Below, in pieces: positions 35,817-43,523 of a stretch of DNA of 64,000 nucleotides (position 1 is its first letter; each line of letters starts with the position of its first letter). The notes beneath the pieces are model-generated. The model saw nothing but the letters and a program-made list of their open reading frames with translations, did no database searches and was not told the origin of the DNA. The stretch comes from Rhizobium oryzihabitans (GTDB taxonomy: Bacteria; Pseudomonadota; Alphaproteobacteria; Rhizobiales; Rhizobiaceae): contig NZ_CP048637.1 of NCBI RefSeq assembly GCF_010669145.1, forward strand, positions 124,001 through 188,000. Direction: 5' to 3'. Made by a program: the position numbers and the translations under genes.

Positions 35817-36346
35817 TCAGGAGTTCGTGGACGCATGCTCGTTTTTCGTCTGAACTACCGACGCCGCCACAAGGACAATGGCACCGCAAACGATGAACAC
35901 ATCTGCAATATTGAAGGCAGGCCATGACCACCCGGAGGCGTGGAAATCCAAATAGTCGGTAACCCTCAAGTTCATCAAACGATCAACCACATTTCCGCTC
36001 GCACCCCCAGCCATTGCCGTTATGGCCATTCCCTCCAGGACACTGTTGGCGAATACTGCCCAAATGACGAGTCCGACTACGATGCCCCTTGAAGTGTGGC
36101 GAACAAACGGGGCGCTGACACGATGGTGTCCGAAAATAACCCGAAGCTAACGCCCGTGTTATAGGTGAGTTTCAGGTTGAAAAAAGAGGTCAACTCGATT
36201 GTTCCAGTCGGGGTTGCCAGAAGCTCCGCCATGACGAATTTGACGGACAGATCGATACCGCAGATTGCGGTAACCCCGAGGACGATGACGGTAAGCCTGA
36301 ACATGGCTTTTTTCGAGAACAGCATTTTCGGTTCCAGACTGAGCAC
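35817..36346 (-). pseudogene. lspA: Lipoprotein signal peptidase, second copy, frameshifted
   Basis: The N-terminal half (ICGIDLSVKFVMAEL, LTYNTGVSFGLFSDTI) runs to RLFATLQGAS and stops. The next frame continues as IVVGLVIWAVFANSVLEGMAITAMAGGASGNVVDRL and NIADVFIVCG, which carry both catalytic Asp residues. One extra base in the CCCC run at 36085-36088 (GGGG on the coding strand) would restore a full LspA. Likely start is ATG 36325 or 36346. It is preceded by promoter P4. Either a recent mutation or a homopolymer sequencing error. Confidence 0.88.
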
Positions 36347-36409
36347 ACTCTTACATTCGCTACGATTTGGCAGATTGGCCGCGAGCGGGATTTCACGCTC
36401 ACTTGGTTT

Positions 36410-36440
36410 GCCATGCGGCCTCTAGGAACTAGAGCTTCAA
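36410..36440 (-). promoter_or_regulatory. MerR-type promoter P4 (for lspA2)
   Basis: On the minus strand: TTGAAG (36440-36435), a 19-bp spacer opening with CTCTAGTTCCTAGAG (perfect 6-bp arms), then CATGGC (36415-36410). The -10 is poor, so strong dependence on an activator or partial decay is possible. Confidence 0.75.
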
Positions 36441-36594
36441 GTGCAAAATTTTGTGCCAGTTGCTGCATCAAGGAAAAGTGTAGTGGCGGCCGGGGCTCAT
36501 CATCTGAGCTGGGGCGCCAATCATTGCGAGGTTTCACCTCGTCAGGCACCCGGCTGACTGCTGCAGGATCGGCCGGTCTAATTTGTCACCTCGA

Positions 36595-37200
36595 TTAGCG
36601 AATGCCGCTGACCGCTGTTGTGTCTCGACCGTCCCTGATCTTCACCCATTTGCCAGGATTGCGGGAATCCTGACGCTTGAGATATGTATATTCTGTTTCC
36701 GACCAATTTCTGATTTCACCACGCAAGTTGTCGAGAATGAAATCGCCTATTTCCGACCGCACCGTCAAAACAGCATGCCCGGATCCGTCCGGTTGAAGTA
36801 CAACTGTGATCAGCAGATTGGAGACCGCGATCCCGCGCCTCATCAAAAGCTTGCGCTTCAGCAGAGCAAAGTCCTCGCAGTCGGCTGCGGTGGTAGGATA
36901 ATTCCAAAATTCCTCGACGCCATAGATCTCGATATCCTCGATAGCCGGAATTGTATTGACGACCTGGTTGACCTCAACGAGGCTATTCCAGATTTCCTCT
37001 GTGAGCTTCAGGCGTGCGCGATCTGCAGCGTTAGGCTGGCATTCTTCGGGATATCTTTTACAAAATTCGAAGTGGCCGATCGGTTGCGACGTCGCCCCGG
37101 CGACAGGCATGGAATCCCATGTTGCCGCTTCCGGTTTCCAAGCGGCGCCTGTCGAAATGAACGTTATGGCGAAAATTGCGAGCAGGAATCTGAAGGTCAT
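36595..37200 (-). CDS. BTLCP-family transglutaminase-like cysteine proteinase (btlcp2), 201 aa
   Basis: A paralogue of btlcp1 with equal length. The triad region is conserved (AADCEDFALLKRKLL, GSGHAVLTV, FILDN) and the C-terminal block YTYLKRQDSRNPGKWVKI is shared. A signal peptide occupies roughly the first 20 residues. The start codon is buried in a perfect 13-bp hairpin. A shared word GTGCAATTTTATCG lies 60-65 bp upstream of both btlcp genes and may be a common promoter or operator. Confidence 0.88.
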   Translation of the reverse strand: MTFRFLLAIFAITFISTGAAWKPEAATWDSMPVAGATSQPIGHFEFCKRYPEECQPNAADRARLKLTEEIWNSLVEVNQVVNTIPAIEDIEIYGVEEFWNYPTTAADCEDFALLKRKLLMRRGIAVSNLLITVVLQPDGSGHAVLTVRSEIGDFILDNLRGEIRNWSETEYTYLKRQDSRNPGKWVKIRDGRDTTAVSGIR

Positions 37201-37231
37201 AACTCGTCCCTATGTGTTGGGACGAGTTATG
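37198..37231 (-). promoter_or_regulatory. Perfect 13-bp hairpin enclosing the btlcp2 start codon
   Basis: CATAACTCGTCCC (37198-37210), loop TATGTGTT and GGGACGAGTTATG (37219-37231) are perfect complements. The RNA from the minus strand would pair both the GGGACGAG Shine-Dalgarno-like segment and the AUG. Confidence 0.65.
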
Positions 37232-37273
37232 CGGATCGAACACGATCATCACGCAAAGAAATTCAGTGCAATT

Positions 37274-37522
37274 TTATCGGCCTGTGTCGAATTCAGGCAC
37301 TTTTTTATGAGATCGCCAGCTTGTGAACGACAGATAGGCCTCTATGCCGATCCAGCCCCCAAGGCCGATGGATGAGACGATGCCCGCGATGGCCTCGAAG
37401 GAGTCATGTCCTATGCCCCAGCAAACGACGGCAAAAACAGCCTTGACGAACACAAATCCCACCAGCGAAAACGCAGCGATCATGCCAAGTTTTTTCGAGA
37501 TATGTGCGACTGAACCGATCAT
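37274..37522 (-). CDS. Small two-helix membrane protein, 82 aa
   Basis: MIGSVAHISKKLGMIAAFSL opens a hydrophobic region with two predicted membrane segments (about residues 13-35 and 45-65) and a basic C-terminus. It lies just upstream of btlcp2 on the same strand and could be cotranscribed with it. No family recognised. Confidence 0.5.
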   Translation of the reverse strand: MIGSVAHISKKLGMIAAFSLVGFVFVKAVFAVVCWGIGHDSFEAIAGIVSSIGLGGWIGIEAYLSFTSWRSHKKVPEFDTGR

Positions 37523-37644
37523 ATCTCGACTCTAGAGGCTATGGTCACATATGGGGAAATCAATTCTTATTGTCTGCGTCCTCCATTGTGCGGCGGTGCC
37601 TGTGCACCAGCTTCAGGCAATCTCAGACAGGTTAATTGTGACGT

Positions 37645-37968
37645 GTGATGATGTCGCGGCTTGGAAAATCGATTCGGATTTTGTGTATGGCACTGCTGTT
37701 GGCAGTCGCTATTGTGAGTCCGCATGGATCAGTCGCACGGGATCTCATCTCCGGGGCGACGATATCCAGAACCGTCCATCAAGGGACTGCGTCTGCTGGT
37801 ACCCACGCGAAATGCCAGCATCTGGTCGAGCATTCTCACGAGCTTCTGGCTTGCCTGCAGGAAAGCGCTGCAATTTCGGAACGAATGCTCTCTGCCTACA
37901 GAGTTTCACCAAATCGGTTCCGTGTCTTTGCAGGCATTGATCCCCTTGATCCTCCTCCCCGAGCCTGA
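37645..37968 (+). CDS. Small exported hypothetical protein, about 105 aa
   Basis: A good signal peptide (SRLGKSIRILCMALLLAVAI, cleavage near VARD) is followed by about 75 residues with two Cys (AKCQHLVEHSHELLACLQ) and several His, compatible with a small periplasmic metal-binding protein, although that is speculative. Starts at 37645, 37648 or 37651 are all possible. Confidence 0.45.
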   Translation: MMMSRLGKSIRILCMALLLAVAIVSPHGSVARDLISGATISRTVHQGTASAGTHAKCQHLVEHSHELLACLQESAAISERMLSAYRVSPNRFRVFAGIDPLDPPPRA

Positions 37969-38162
37969 TCTTACCGTTAATACCGCCCGGAGATCGTAAC
38001 CAGGTGTCTGCTGCGTTGGACTATGTCCAACACGCGGCTTGAGAGCGGCTCTCATCGACTAAGGGATCGAGCACTGTCCAATCACGCCTGAATGCGATGG
38101 CAGCACAGCGATCGGTGGAGGATCCCGGCGTAGCTCCGGTTGATCCTCATGGAGATTAGTAA

Positions 38163-38696
38163 ATGTGGAAGATTGCATGCTCCGGAGCGTGGTGTGTCTT
38201 GGTGTGCTTGGTTGCTGTCTACGCTGGTTTCCAGTGGGCCCCAGCGCCCAAACAGGTTGAGACGCAGTCTCCCGGGCTAACCGAACATGAGGTGGTCAAA
38301 TCGGCGATGGTGACCGTCCCGATTATTCGGGAGAGAAAGGTCGACGGTTACGTCGTTGCAGAAGTGACGTTGACCGCAAATGACGAGGCACTGCGTGCTA
38401 GTCCCAGCCCGGAGGCAGAACTGACGGACGAATTGATCGCGACACTGTTGTCTGGACCGGTGCTCACAGACCCCGAATTCGCCGCCGATGCCTTAAGGTT
38501 AGATCTGGTGGCGCGGATGAACAAGCGGATTGGTCTGCAAGCCTACTATAAAACTCTGATCACCAAGCTCGATTACCTCACTGCAGCAGATCTGGAGCGG
38601 ATGCGCACCTCCGGAGCAAACCCAATGAAGGTAACCCCCCTGGTTGATAAATCTCTGCTCGATGTTGTGCCTGGTCCCGTGCCCAAAGATGAGTAG
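38163..38696 (+). CDS. Hypothetical protein with N-terminal anchor, 177 aa
   Basis: MWKIACSGAWCVLVCLVAVY forms a signal anchor. The periplasmic part (VTVPIIRERKVDGYVVAEVT, then an acidic helix-rich region) vaguely resembles FliL-like membrane-associated domains, but no motif is decisive. The ATG follows GGAGATTAGTA. It precedes the P5 operon by about 45 bp and is not obviously part of it. Confidence 0.6.
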   Translation: MWKIACSGAWCVLVCLVAVYAGFQWAPAPKQVETQSPGLTEHEVVKSAMVTVPIIRERKVDGYVVAEVTLTANDEALRASPSPEAELTDELIATLLSGPVLTDPEFAADALRLDLVARMNKRIGLQAYYKTLITKLDYLTAADLERMRTSGANPMKVTPLVDKSLLDVVPGPVPKDE

Positions 38697-38740
38697 ATGG
38701 TTGGGTGGGAGGAGCGTTTAGCCTTTCCTGGGGCTGCCCC

Positions 38741-38771
38741 TTGTAGCTCTAGTTACTTGAGGTCCTATATT
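38741..38771 (+). promoter_or_regulatory. MerR-type promoter P5 (for yafK2)
   Basis: TTGTAG (38741-38746), a 19-bp spacer opening with CTCTAGTTACTTGAG, then TATATT (38766-38771). It lies 140 bp before the yafK2 start, so a long leader is predicted. Confidence 0.85.
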
Positions 38772-38910
38772 TGTACCGGTGGCTAAGGGTTTGTTCGATG
38801 CGGCGTCGTGCGGTCGTGCCCCCCTTCCTGTATTGCCGGCTGCCGTGGTGCGCTCGGCACCTTATTGGTGATGTCGGCACGGTTTCATTGAAAGCGCGAA
38901 GAGTGACGAA

Positions 38911-39993
38911 ATGAATTGGTTTCAGAATTTGAATCAGCGAGCACTTCTGATCGCGCGGAATGCCTGCCTTGGAGCCCTTATAGCTATCCCCCTATCCGGA
39001 TGTGTTTCAGACATGGGGCTAGACGACCTGTCCAGCATGGCCCCCGAACTGTCGAGCAAGATGCTGGCAGAGATGTCAAAGAAGGGGATGGCAGCAGAAA
39101 GCCCCGTCCTGATCAGGATCTTCAAGCAGGAAAGCGAGCTCGAGGTCTGGAAGATCGACCGAAGTGGGCGCTACGCGTTGCTCAAGACATATCCGATGTG
39201 CAGGTGGTCCGGGAAGCTAGGTCCCAAGGTCAAGGAAGGTGACCGCCAAGCGCCAGAGGGATTTTACCACGTTTCAAAAGGCATGCTGAATCCTAAATCG
39301 CAGTACTATGTATCTTTCAACCTGGGCTATCCAAACAGGCTTGAGACGGCACTCGGCTATACCGGCGAGGCGCTGATGGTCCACGGTGCTTGCTCCTCTT
39401 CCGGTTGCTTTGCGCTGACAGACCAGGGCGTTGGTGAGATATATGCAATCGTCGCCAAGGCACTTTCATCGGGACAGGAGCGGTTCCAGGTTCAGGCCTA
39501 TCCTTTCCGGATGACGACGGAAAACATGGCGCTGCACAAAGACAATCAAAACCTGTCGTTCTGGCGGACTCTGAAGGAGGGATACGACTATTTCGAACTG
39601 ACCCGTCAGCAACCAAAAGTCTCGGTGTGTGGTCGCCGCTACATGTTCAACAAAGAGTTCGTGGGCGGAGAGCCCCTTGACCCACTGGAGGCTTGCCCCG
39701 CAAGCGCCGCTTCTCCTGATCCTGCTCTGATAGCCCGCATGGCCGAAGAAACCCAAAGGCTTGAGGCTGCGCTTCAACAGGCCGGCGGCTCCACGGTGTC
39801 GTCCTATGTGGATGGCGGGATGCATCCAAGTTTCCGCGCACTCCTTAAGAAAGAGGGTCCGGCCCGACTTGCGGCTCGCATCTCGGGCACAAAATATCCG
39901 GTTAGCAGACCAGATGCGGCGCTGGCTGACCCCTTCGAGAAAAAGAAGGCCAGGTCCGGCGACGGGGTGACTACCCCAAGTGCGGGAGATTGA
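38911..39993 (+). CDS. YafK-family L,D-transpeptidase-fold lipoprotein, second copy, 360 aa
   Basis: A paralogue of the protein at 9953. The lipobox is LSGC (Cys31), and the catalytic region shows YPMCRWSGKLGP, GFYHVSKGMLNPKSQYYV and the active-site HGACSSSGC motif. The C-terminus retains DGGMHPSFRALLKK and KYPVSRPDAALA. It would act on peptidoglycan-linked peptides or outer-membrane lipoprotein attachment from the periplasm. A 56-aa membrane ORF and a flavoprotein follow in the same direction. Confidence 0.9.
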   Translation: MNWFQNLNQRALLIARNACLGALIAIPLSGCVSDMGLDDLSSMAPELSSKMLAEMSKKGMAAESPVLIRIFKQESELEVWKIDRSGRYALLKTYPMCRWSGKLGPKVKEGDRQAPEGFYHVSKGMLNPKSQYYVSFNLGYPNRLETALGYTGEALMVHGACSSSGCFALTDQGVGEIYAIVAKALSSGQERFQVQAYPFRMTTENMALHKDNQNLSFWRTLKEGYDYFELTRQQPKVSVCGRRYMFNKEFVGGEPLDPLEACPASAASPDPALIARMAEETQRLEAALQQAGGSTVSSYVDGGMHPSFRALLKKEGPARLAARISGTKYPVSRPDAALADPFEKKKARSGDGVTTPSAGD

Positions 39994-39996
39994 ATT

Positions 39997-40167
39997 ATGG
40001 CCCAGCCCGATGAGCGGATTAAGAAGATACGACGCAATAACTGGATTGTGTTGGCAGTGCTCACGATTTTTGTTGTGGCGGTGTTTTTCTTGAGCTTCTC
40101 GCATATTGGTCGAGAGGCAAGGCCTGAACCCAACGGAACCGTAACCTCCCCAGCCGTTGATGGGTAA
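39997..40167 (+). CDS. Small single-pass membrane protein, 56 aa
   Basis: The frame begins MAQPDERIKKIRRNNWIVLA: a basic N-terminus, one helix (about residues 16-35) and a periplasmic tail ending GTVTSPAVDG. It starts 3 nt after the yafK2 stop, so translational coupling is likely. No family recognised. Confidence 0.6.
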   Translation: MAQPDERIKKIRRNNWIVLAVLTIFVVAVFFLSFSHIGREARPEPNGTVTSPAVDG

Positions 40168-40193
40168 CGACGATCTTGCTTGAGGAGAATACA

Positions 40194-41252
40194 ATGCGGA
40201 CCAACATCCTGATTATAGGGGCGGGGCAAGCCGGGCTCGCTGCGGCATACGCCTTGAAGAGGAAGGGCCTGAGCTTCTTGATTGTTGATGCTGGCACAAA
40301 AATCGGCGACAGCTGGCGCAACAGATATGACAGCCTCACACTTTTTACACCTCGCTGCATCAGCGCGCTCTCGGGTATGCCCCTGGTTGGTGATGCAAAT
40401 GGCTATGCTGGAAAGGATGAGTTTGCTGACTATCTGCGGCGGTATGCTTCCTTCCATAAAATTCCGGTCAGCAGTTCGAAGAAGGTCGTCCGACTTGAGA
40501 AGGCAGGCAGTCTCTTTGTGGCGTCAACGCAAGACGGCAATCGTCTCACAAGTCATATTGTCATCGTTGCCACGGGGGCATTTTCAACACCGCGAATTCC
40601 TGGATTGTCGAAATTGCTACCTGCTGACATTCAGCAGATGCACGTAACCGAGTTCCGCAATCCGGGCTCGGTGGCGGAAGGCCCTGTTCTTGTAGTCGGA
40701 GATGGCGCGAGTGGCAGGGACGTGGCAATCGCGATGGCTGGGTTTCAAAAGGTGCTGCTTGCACGCGGGCGAAAGCGCAGACTTTTACCGGAGAAGGTCC
40801 TCGGACGCAGTTTGTGGGTATGGCTGGGGCAGCTCGGCCTTCTCCAGGCATCCGCGCAGGGGATCATCGGACGAAGGATGAGGCGTGAGGATCCATTCCC
40901 TGTTCGCGGCAATGACGATGCTTCACTCAGGCGGTCGGGGGTAATCCTGAAGCCGAGACTGGCTGCGATCCATGATCGCAGGGTAAGTTTCGCCGACGGA
41001 TCGAGCGAGAACATCAGATCCATAGTTTGGGCGACAGGCTATGCCGATGAGCTCCCTTGGATTGAAGTCGAAGGTGCGGTGGATGCTCGGGCTGCCCCAA
41101 TTCACTCCAACGGGATTTCGCCTGTTGACGGTCTCTACTATGTAGGACGTCCATGGCAGCGGAACCGTGCCTCTGGCCTGATCGCGGGTGTGGCTGACGA
41201 TGCGGCCTTCATCGTTGAGCATATCCGTCAACGGTGCCTGCGAAGCCTCTAG
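40194..41252 (+). CDS. FAD-dependent oxidoreductase/monooxygenase-like protein (CzcO-like), 352 aa
   Basis: MRTNILIIGAGQAGLAAAYA has the FAD-binding GxGxxG, GPVLVVGDGASGRDVAIAMA the NAD(P)-binding Rossmann motif, and WATGYADELPWI the conserved ATG-type motif of flavin monooxygenases. Similar genes occur in Co/Zn/Cd clusters as CzcO, without a known reaction. GAGGAG precedes ATG 40194; the TTG at 40176 is an extension. It is downstream of yafK2 and the small ORF and may share P5. Confidence 0.85.
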   Translation: MRTNILIIGAGQAGLAAAYALKRKGLSFLIVDAGTKIGDSWRNRYDSLTLFTPRCISALSGMPLVGDANGYAGKDEFADYLRRYASFHKIPVSSSKKVVRLEKAGSLFVASTQDGNRLTSHIVIVATGAFSTPRIPGLSKLLPADIQQMHVTEFRNPGSVAEGPVLVVGDGASGRDVAIAMAGFQKVLLARGRKRRLLPEKVLGRSLWVWLGQLGLLQASAQGIIGRRMRREDPFPVRGNDDASLRRSGVILKPRLAAIHDRRVSFADGSSENIRSIVWATGYADELPWIEVEGAVDARAAPIHSNGISPVDGLYYVGRPWQRNRASGLIAGVADDAAFIVEHIRQRCLRSL

Positions 41253-41254
41253 TC

Positions 41255-42178
41255 TCAGGTTTCTACAACATTATGACCGATGACCTGCAGGCCGTCTTCG
41301 CAACCGTCCTCTGGCGTTTCGATCTCCAGAGTGCTGTGGTCGATACCGCGCCTGTCCCGCAGGATTTTTCGCACTGCGGCTTTCACTTCAGCAGCACTGC
41401 GCAGAGATAAATCCGTCACAACGAGATGCGCTTGCAATGCCTTGTGATCTTCATCGATCCGCCACACATGGACATGGTGCACCTCCTGGACGCCTTCGAC
41501 GGAACGCATGTCTGAAACAAGTTCGTTCACATTTACGTCCTCAGGCGCCGCCATCATCAGGATCCGGATCGATCCTCCGATCTCAGCGAAGGCCTGCCAG
41601 AGTATGTAGCCTGCGATCATGAGGGTGACCGCTGGGTCAATCCATGTCCAGCCGTATATCAGCACAAGCGTGCCGGCGATGATAACACCCACCGATCCAA
41701 GGGCGTCCGACACATTGTGCAAGAAAGCGGCCCGGATATTCATGCTGGTTTTTGAAAGGGTGTAGGTGAGCATGGCTGTGGTCAAATCGATGACGAGCGC
41801 GATGCCTGCGACGATCACGACCGTCCACCCTTCGATCGGCGCAGGTGTGATGAACCGCATGACCGCTTCATACACGAGATAGAGACCAATGACGATCAAA
41901 GTCGTGTAGTTGATCAGCGATGCGACGATTTCGGCGCGAACATAGCCGAACGTCATCTTTTCGTCAGAAGGACGGCGCGCGATCCGACGTGCACCATACG
42001 CAATCACAAGTGATGCAGCGTCACTGAAGTTGTGGAGCGCATCCGCGATCAGGGAAAGACTGCCGGAGAAGATGCCGCCGACAATCTGCGCAAAAGTAAG
42101 GAGCACGTTGACGAGAATTGCTCCCCCTATACGCTTGTCTCCTGCATCTGCTTCATGATCGTGGTGATGTCCGCTCAT
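41255..42178 (-). CDS. Cation diffusion facilitator metal exporter, second copy, 307 aa
   Basis: A His-rich start (MSGHHHDHEADAGDKR) precedes six membrane helices with metal-site motifs IADALHNFSDAA and HNVSDALGSVG, then a cytoplasmic domain (VQEVHHVHVWRIDEDHKALQAH). It is of a different CDF branch from the copy at 7366, closer to CzcD/DmeF-type proteins. It is the last gene of dsbB-dsbA2-cdf2, 23 nt after dsbA2, so it should respond to P6. Confidence 0.94.
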   Translation of the reverse strand: MSGHHHDHEADAGDKRIGGAILVNVLLTFAQIVGGIFSGSLSLIADALHNFSDAASLVIAYGARRIARRPSDEKMTFGYVRAEIVASLINYTTLIVIGLYLVYEAVMRFITPAPIEGWTVVIVAGIALVIDLTTAMLTYTLSKTSMNIRAAFLHNVSDALGSVGVIIAGTLVLIYGWTWIDPAVTLMIAGYILWQAFAEIGGSIRILMMAAPEDVNVNELVSDMRSVEGVQEVHHVHVWRIDEDHKALQAHLVVTDLSLRSAAEVKAAVRKILRDRRGIDHSTLEIETPEDGCEDGLQVIGHNVVET

Positions 42179-42201
42179 GAATTCCGGTCCGGTCTCCGAA
42201 G

Positions 42202-42864
42202 TCAGGATCCTGCCTTGCTGGCATCGATTTCAGCTTTCAGCATAGTGAAAAGACCTTGCGGGCTGAACTCTGTGAGAGGCTTTTCGTTCACGAAAAATGT
42301 CGGGGTCTGTTTCACATTGTTGGCCTGAACATCGGCCATATCCTGGGCGAGAATATTGTCGATCGCTGGGGAGGCCGCATCCTTCTTTCCCTGCTCGACA
42401 TCAAGTCCGGCCATCGCCGCGATCTGCCATGCCTTTTCTAGATCTGGTTTGCCATGATCGGCCCAGACAGGCTGCTGTTCCAGTATCGCTTCTAGGACCG
42501 GTTCAAACAGGTTTTGTTTGCGCGCGGCCTCCAATATGCGCACTGCATCATCGGAACCTTCGTGGAATACGGTGTATCGCAGGACAAGTCGCACGTCATT
42601 TCCGGTCTGCGTCATCATCTGCTTCACGAGCGGATAAAAGGCCCGGCATGCCTCACAAGACGGATCAAAAAATTCGACAATTGTCACAGGCGCCGAAACC
42701 GGCCCCATGACCGGCGAGTGCATTCTGACGAGGGTATTGTTCCCCGGCATTGTAGAGGGCGCTGGCTCCGCGTCTGGCGTAAGCCCATCATAGAGGGCCG
42801 CGCCTCCTGCGAAAACGGCAATCGCGGCCGAAGCCGAAGCGATAACGAAAGTGCGTCTGTTCAT
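42202..42864 (-). CDS. DsbA-like thiol:disulfide oxidoreductase, second copy, 220 aa
   Basis: A membrane-anchored or exported thioredoxin-fold protein (BdbD/DsbA type). The N-terminal signal anchor (TFVIASASAAIAVFAGGAAL) precedes the active site CEAC at Cys70/Cys73 and the cis-Pro loop KQTPTFFVNEKP. ATG 42864 overlaps the dsbB stop (ATGA). Pairing with dsbB indicates a complete oxidising couple; DsbB reoxidises it and passes electrons to quinone. Confidence 0.92.
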   Translation of the reverse strand: MNRRTFVIASASAAIAVFAGGAALYDGLTPDAEPAPSTMPGNNTLVRMHSPVMGPVSAPVTIVEFFDPSCEACRAFYPLVKQMMTQTGNDVRLVLRYTVFHEGSDDAVRILEAARKQNLFEPVLEAILEQQPVWADHGKPDLEKAWQIAAMAGLDVEQGKKDAASPAIDNILAQDMADVQANNVKQTPTFFVNEKPLTEFSPQGLFTMLKAEIDASKAGS

Positions 42865-43289
42865 GCTGGTGTTCTCCGGCGCACGATTAGAAGTAGGACG
42901 ATGATGACAGTAAATGCACCAAGCGACAGGAGCGGAATGGGCAGGGTTCCAAAGAGGAGCATACCCGCGCCCGAGCAGGATGGCCCCTGGCCGCAAGGCT
43001 TGATGGCCGTGGGGATGATGTTGAAATAAAGAAGGTTGTGAAATGCCGCGATCGACCATCCCGCCGCTGCCAGCGGAACGGCATAGATCCAGGCACGGGC
43101 ATCAGAGCGGAAAGCGGCGACTGCGAGCAGCACTGCCAGTGGAAACATGAAGGCTCGTTGGTGCCAACAGAGATCGCATGGCGCTTGCCCCATGACCTCA
43201 CCGATAAACAGTGCGCCCAACGTCGAACCCATGGCAATTATCCACGCGCTGAAGATCGCAAGCCATGCGCCGTCGTTAGTTTTCACCAC
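42861..43289 (-). CDS. dsbB: DsbB/BdbC-type quinone-linked disulfide bond protein, 142 aa
   Basis: A four-helix inner-membrane protein with the two redox cysteine pairs of DsbB: Cys38/Cys41 in APCDLCWHQRAFMFPL and Cys99/Cys105 in IKPCGQGPSC. It reoxidises the DsbA-like partner encoded immediately downstream and delivers electrons to ubiquinone, hence to oxidases such as the cyo enzyme. It is the first gene after P6. Confidence 0.93.
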   Translation of the reverse strand: MVKTNDGAWLAIFSAWIIAMGSTLGALFIGEVMGQAPCDLCWHQRAFMFPLAVLLAVAAFRSDARAWIYAVPLAAAGWSIAAFHNLLYFNIIPTAIKPCGQGPSCSGAGMLLFGTLPIPLLSLGAFTVIIVLLLIVRRRTPA

Positions 43290-43324
43290 TTATCTGCCAT
43301 TCCTGTCGCTCATTGATGCTCGTC

Positions 43325-43355
43325 AGTATGAAACCTCTAGTAGCTTGAGGGTCAA
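43325..43355 (-). promoter_or_regulatory. MerR-type promoter P6 (for dsbB-dsbA2-cdf2)
   Basis: On the minus strand: TTGACC (43355-43350), a 19-bp spacer opening with CTCAAGCTACTAGAG, then CATACT (43330-43325). It lies 35 bp before dsbB. Confidence 0.88.
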
Positions 43356-43449
43356 GGGCGCTTTCTGTGCGACCGAAATTTCCGCTTCTGTCTGATGTGG
43401 ATGACAGCGAAACGACTGAGGAGAATTTCGATTTTCTCCGCCATTAGCC

Positions 43450-43480
43450 TTGAACCTCAAGCTACTAGAGGGATTAGGAG
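43450..43480 (+). promoter_or_regulatory. MerR-type promoter P7 (for sco-ldt3)
   Basis: TTGAAC (43450-43455), a 19-bp spacer opening with CTCAAGCTACTAGAG, then TAGGAG (43475-43480). It is back to back with P6, the -35 boxes being 94 bp apart. Confidence 0.85.
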
Positions 43481-43523
43481 TACTCCAAAGGGCTCTTCAG
43501 GGTGAATGTCGGCAGGGAATTAG

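Noticed and set aside
37551..37940. 129-codon frame overlapping the exported protein at 37645
   Set aside because: The 37645 frame has a clear signal peptide; this one has scattered Cys and no start context.
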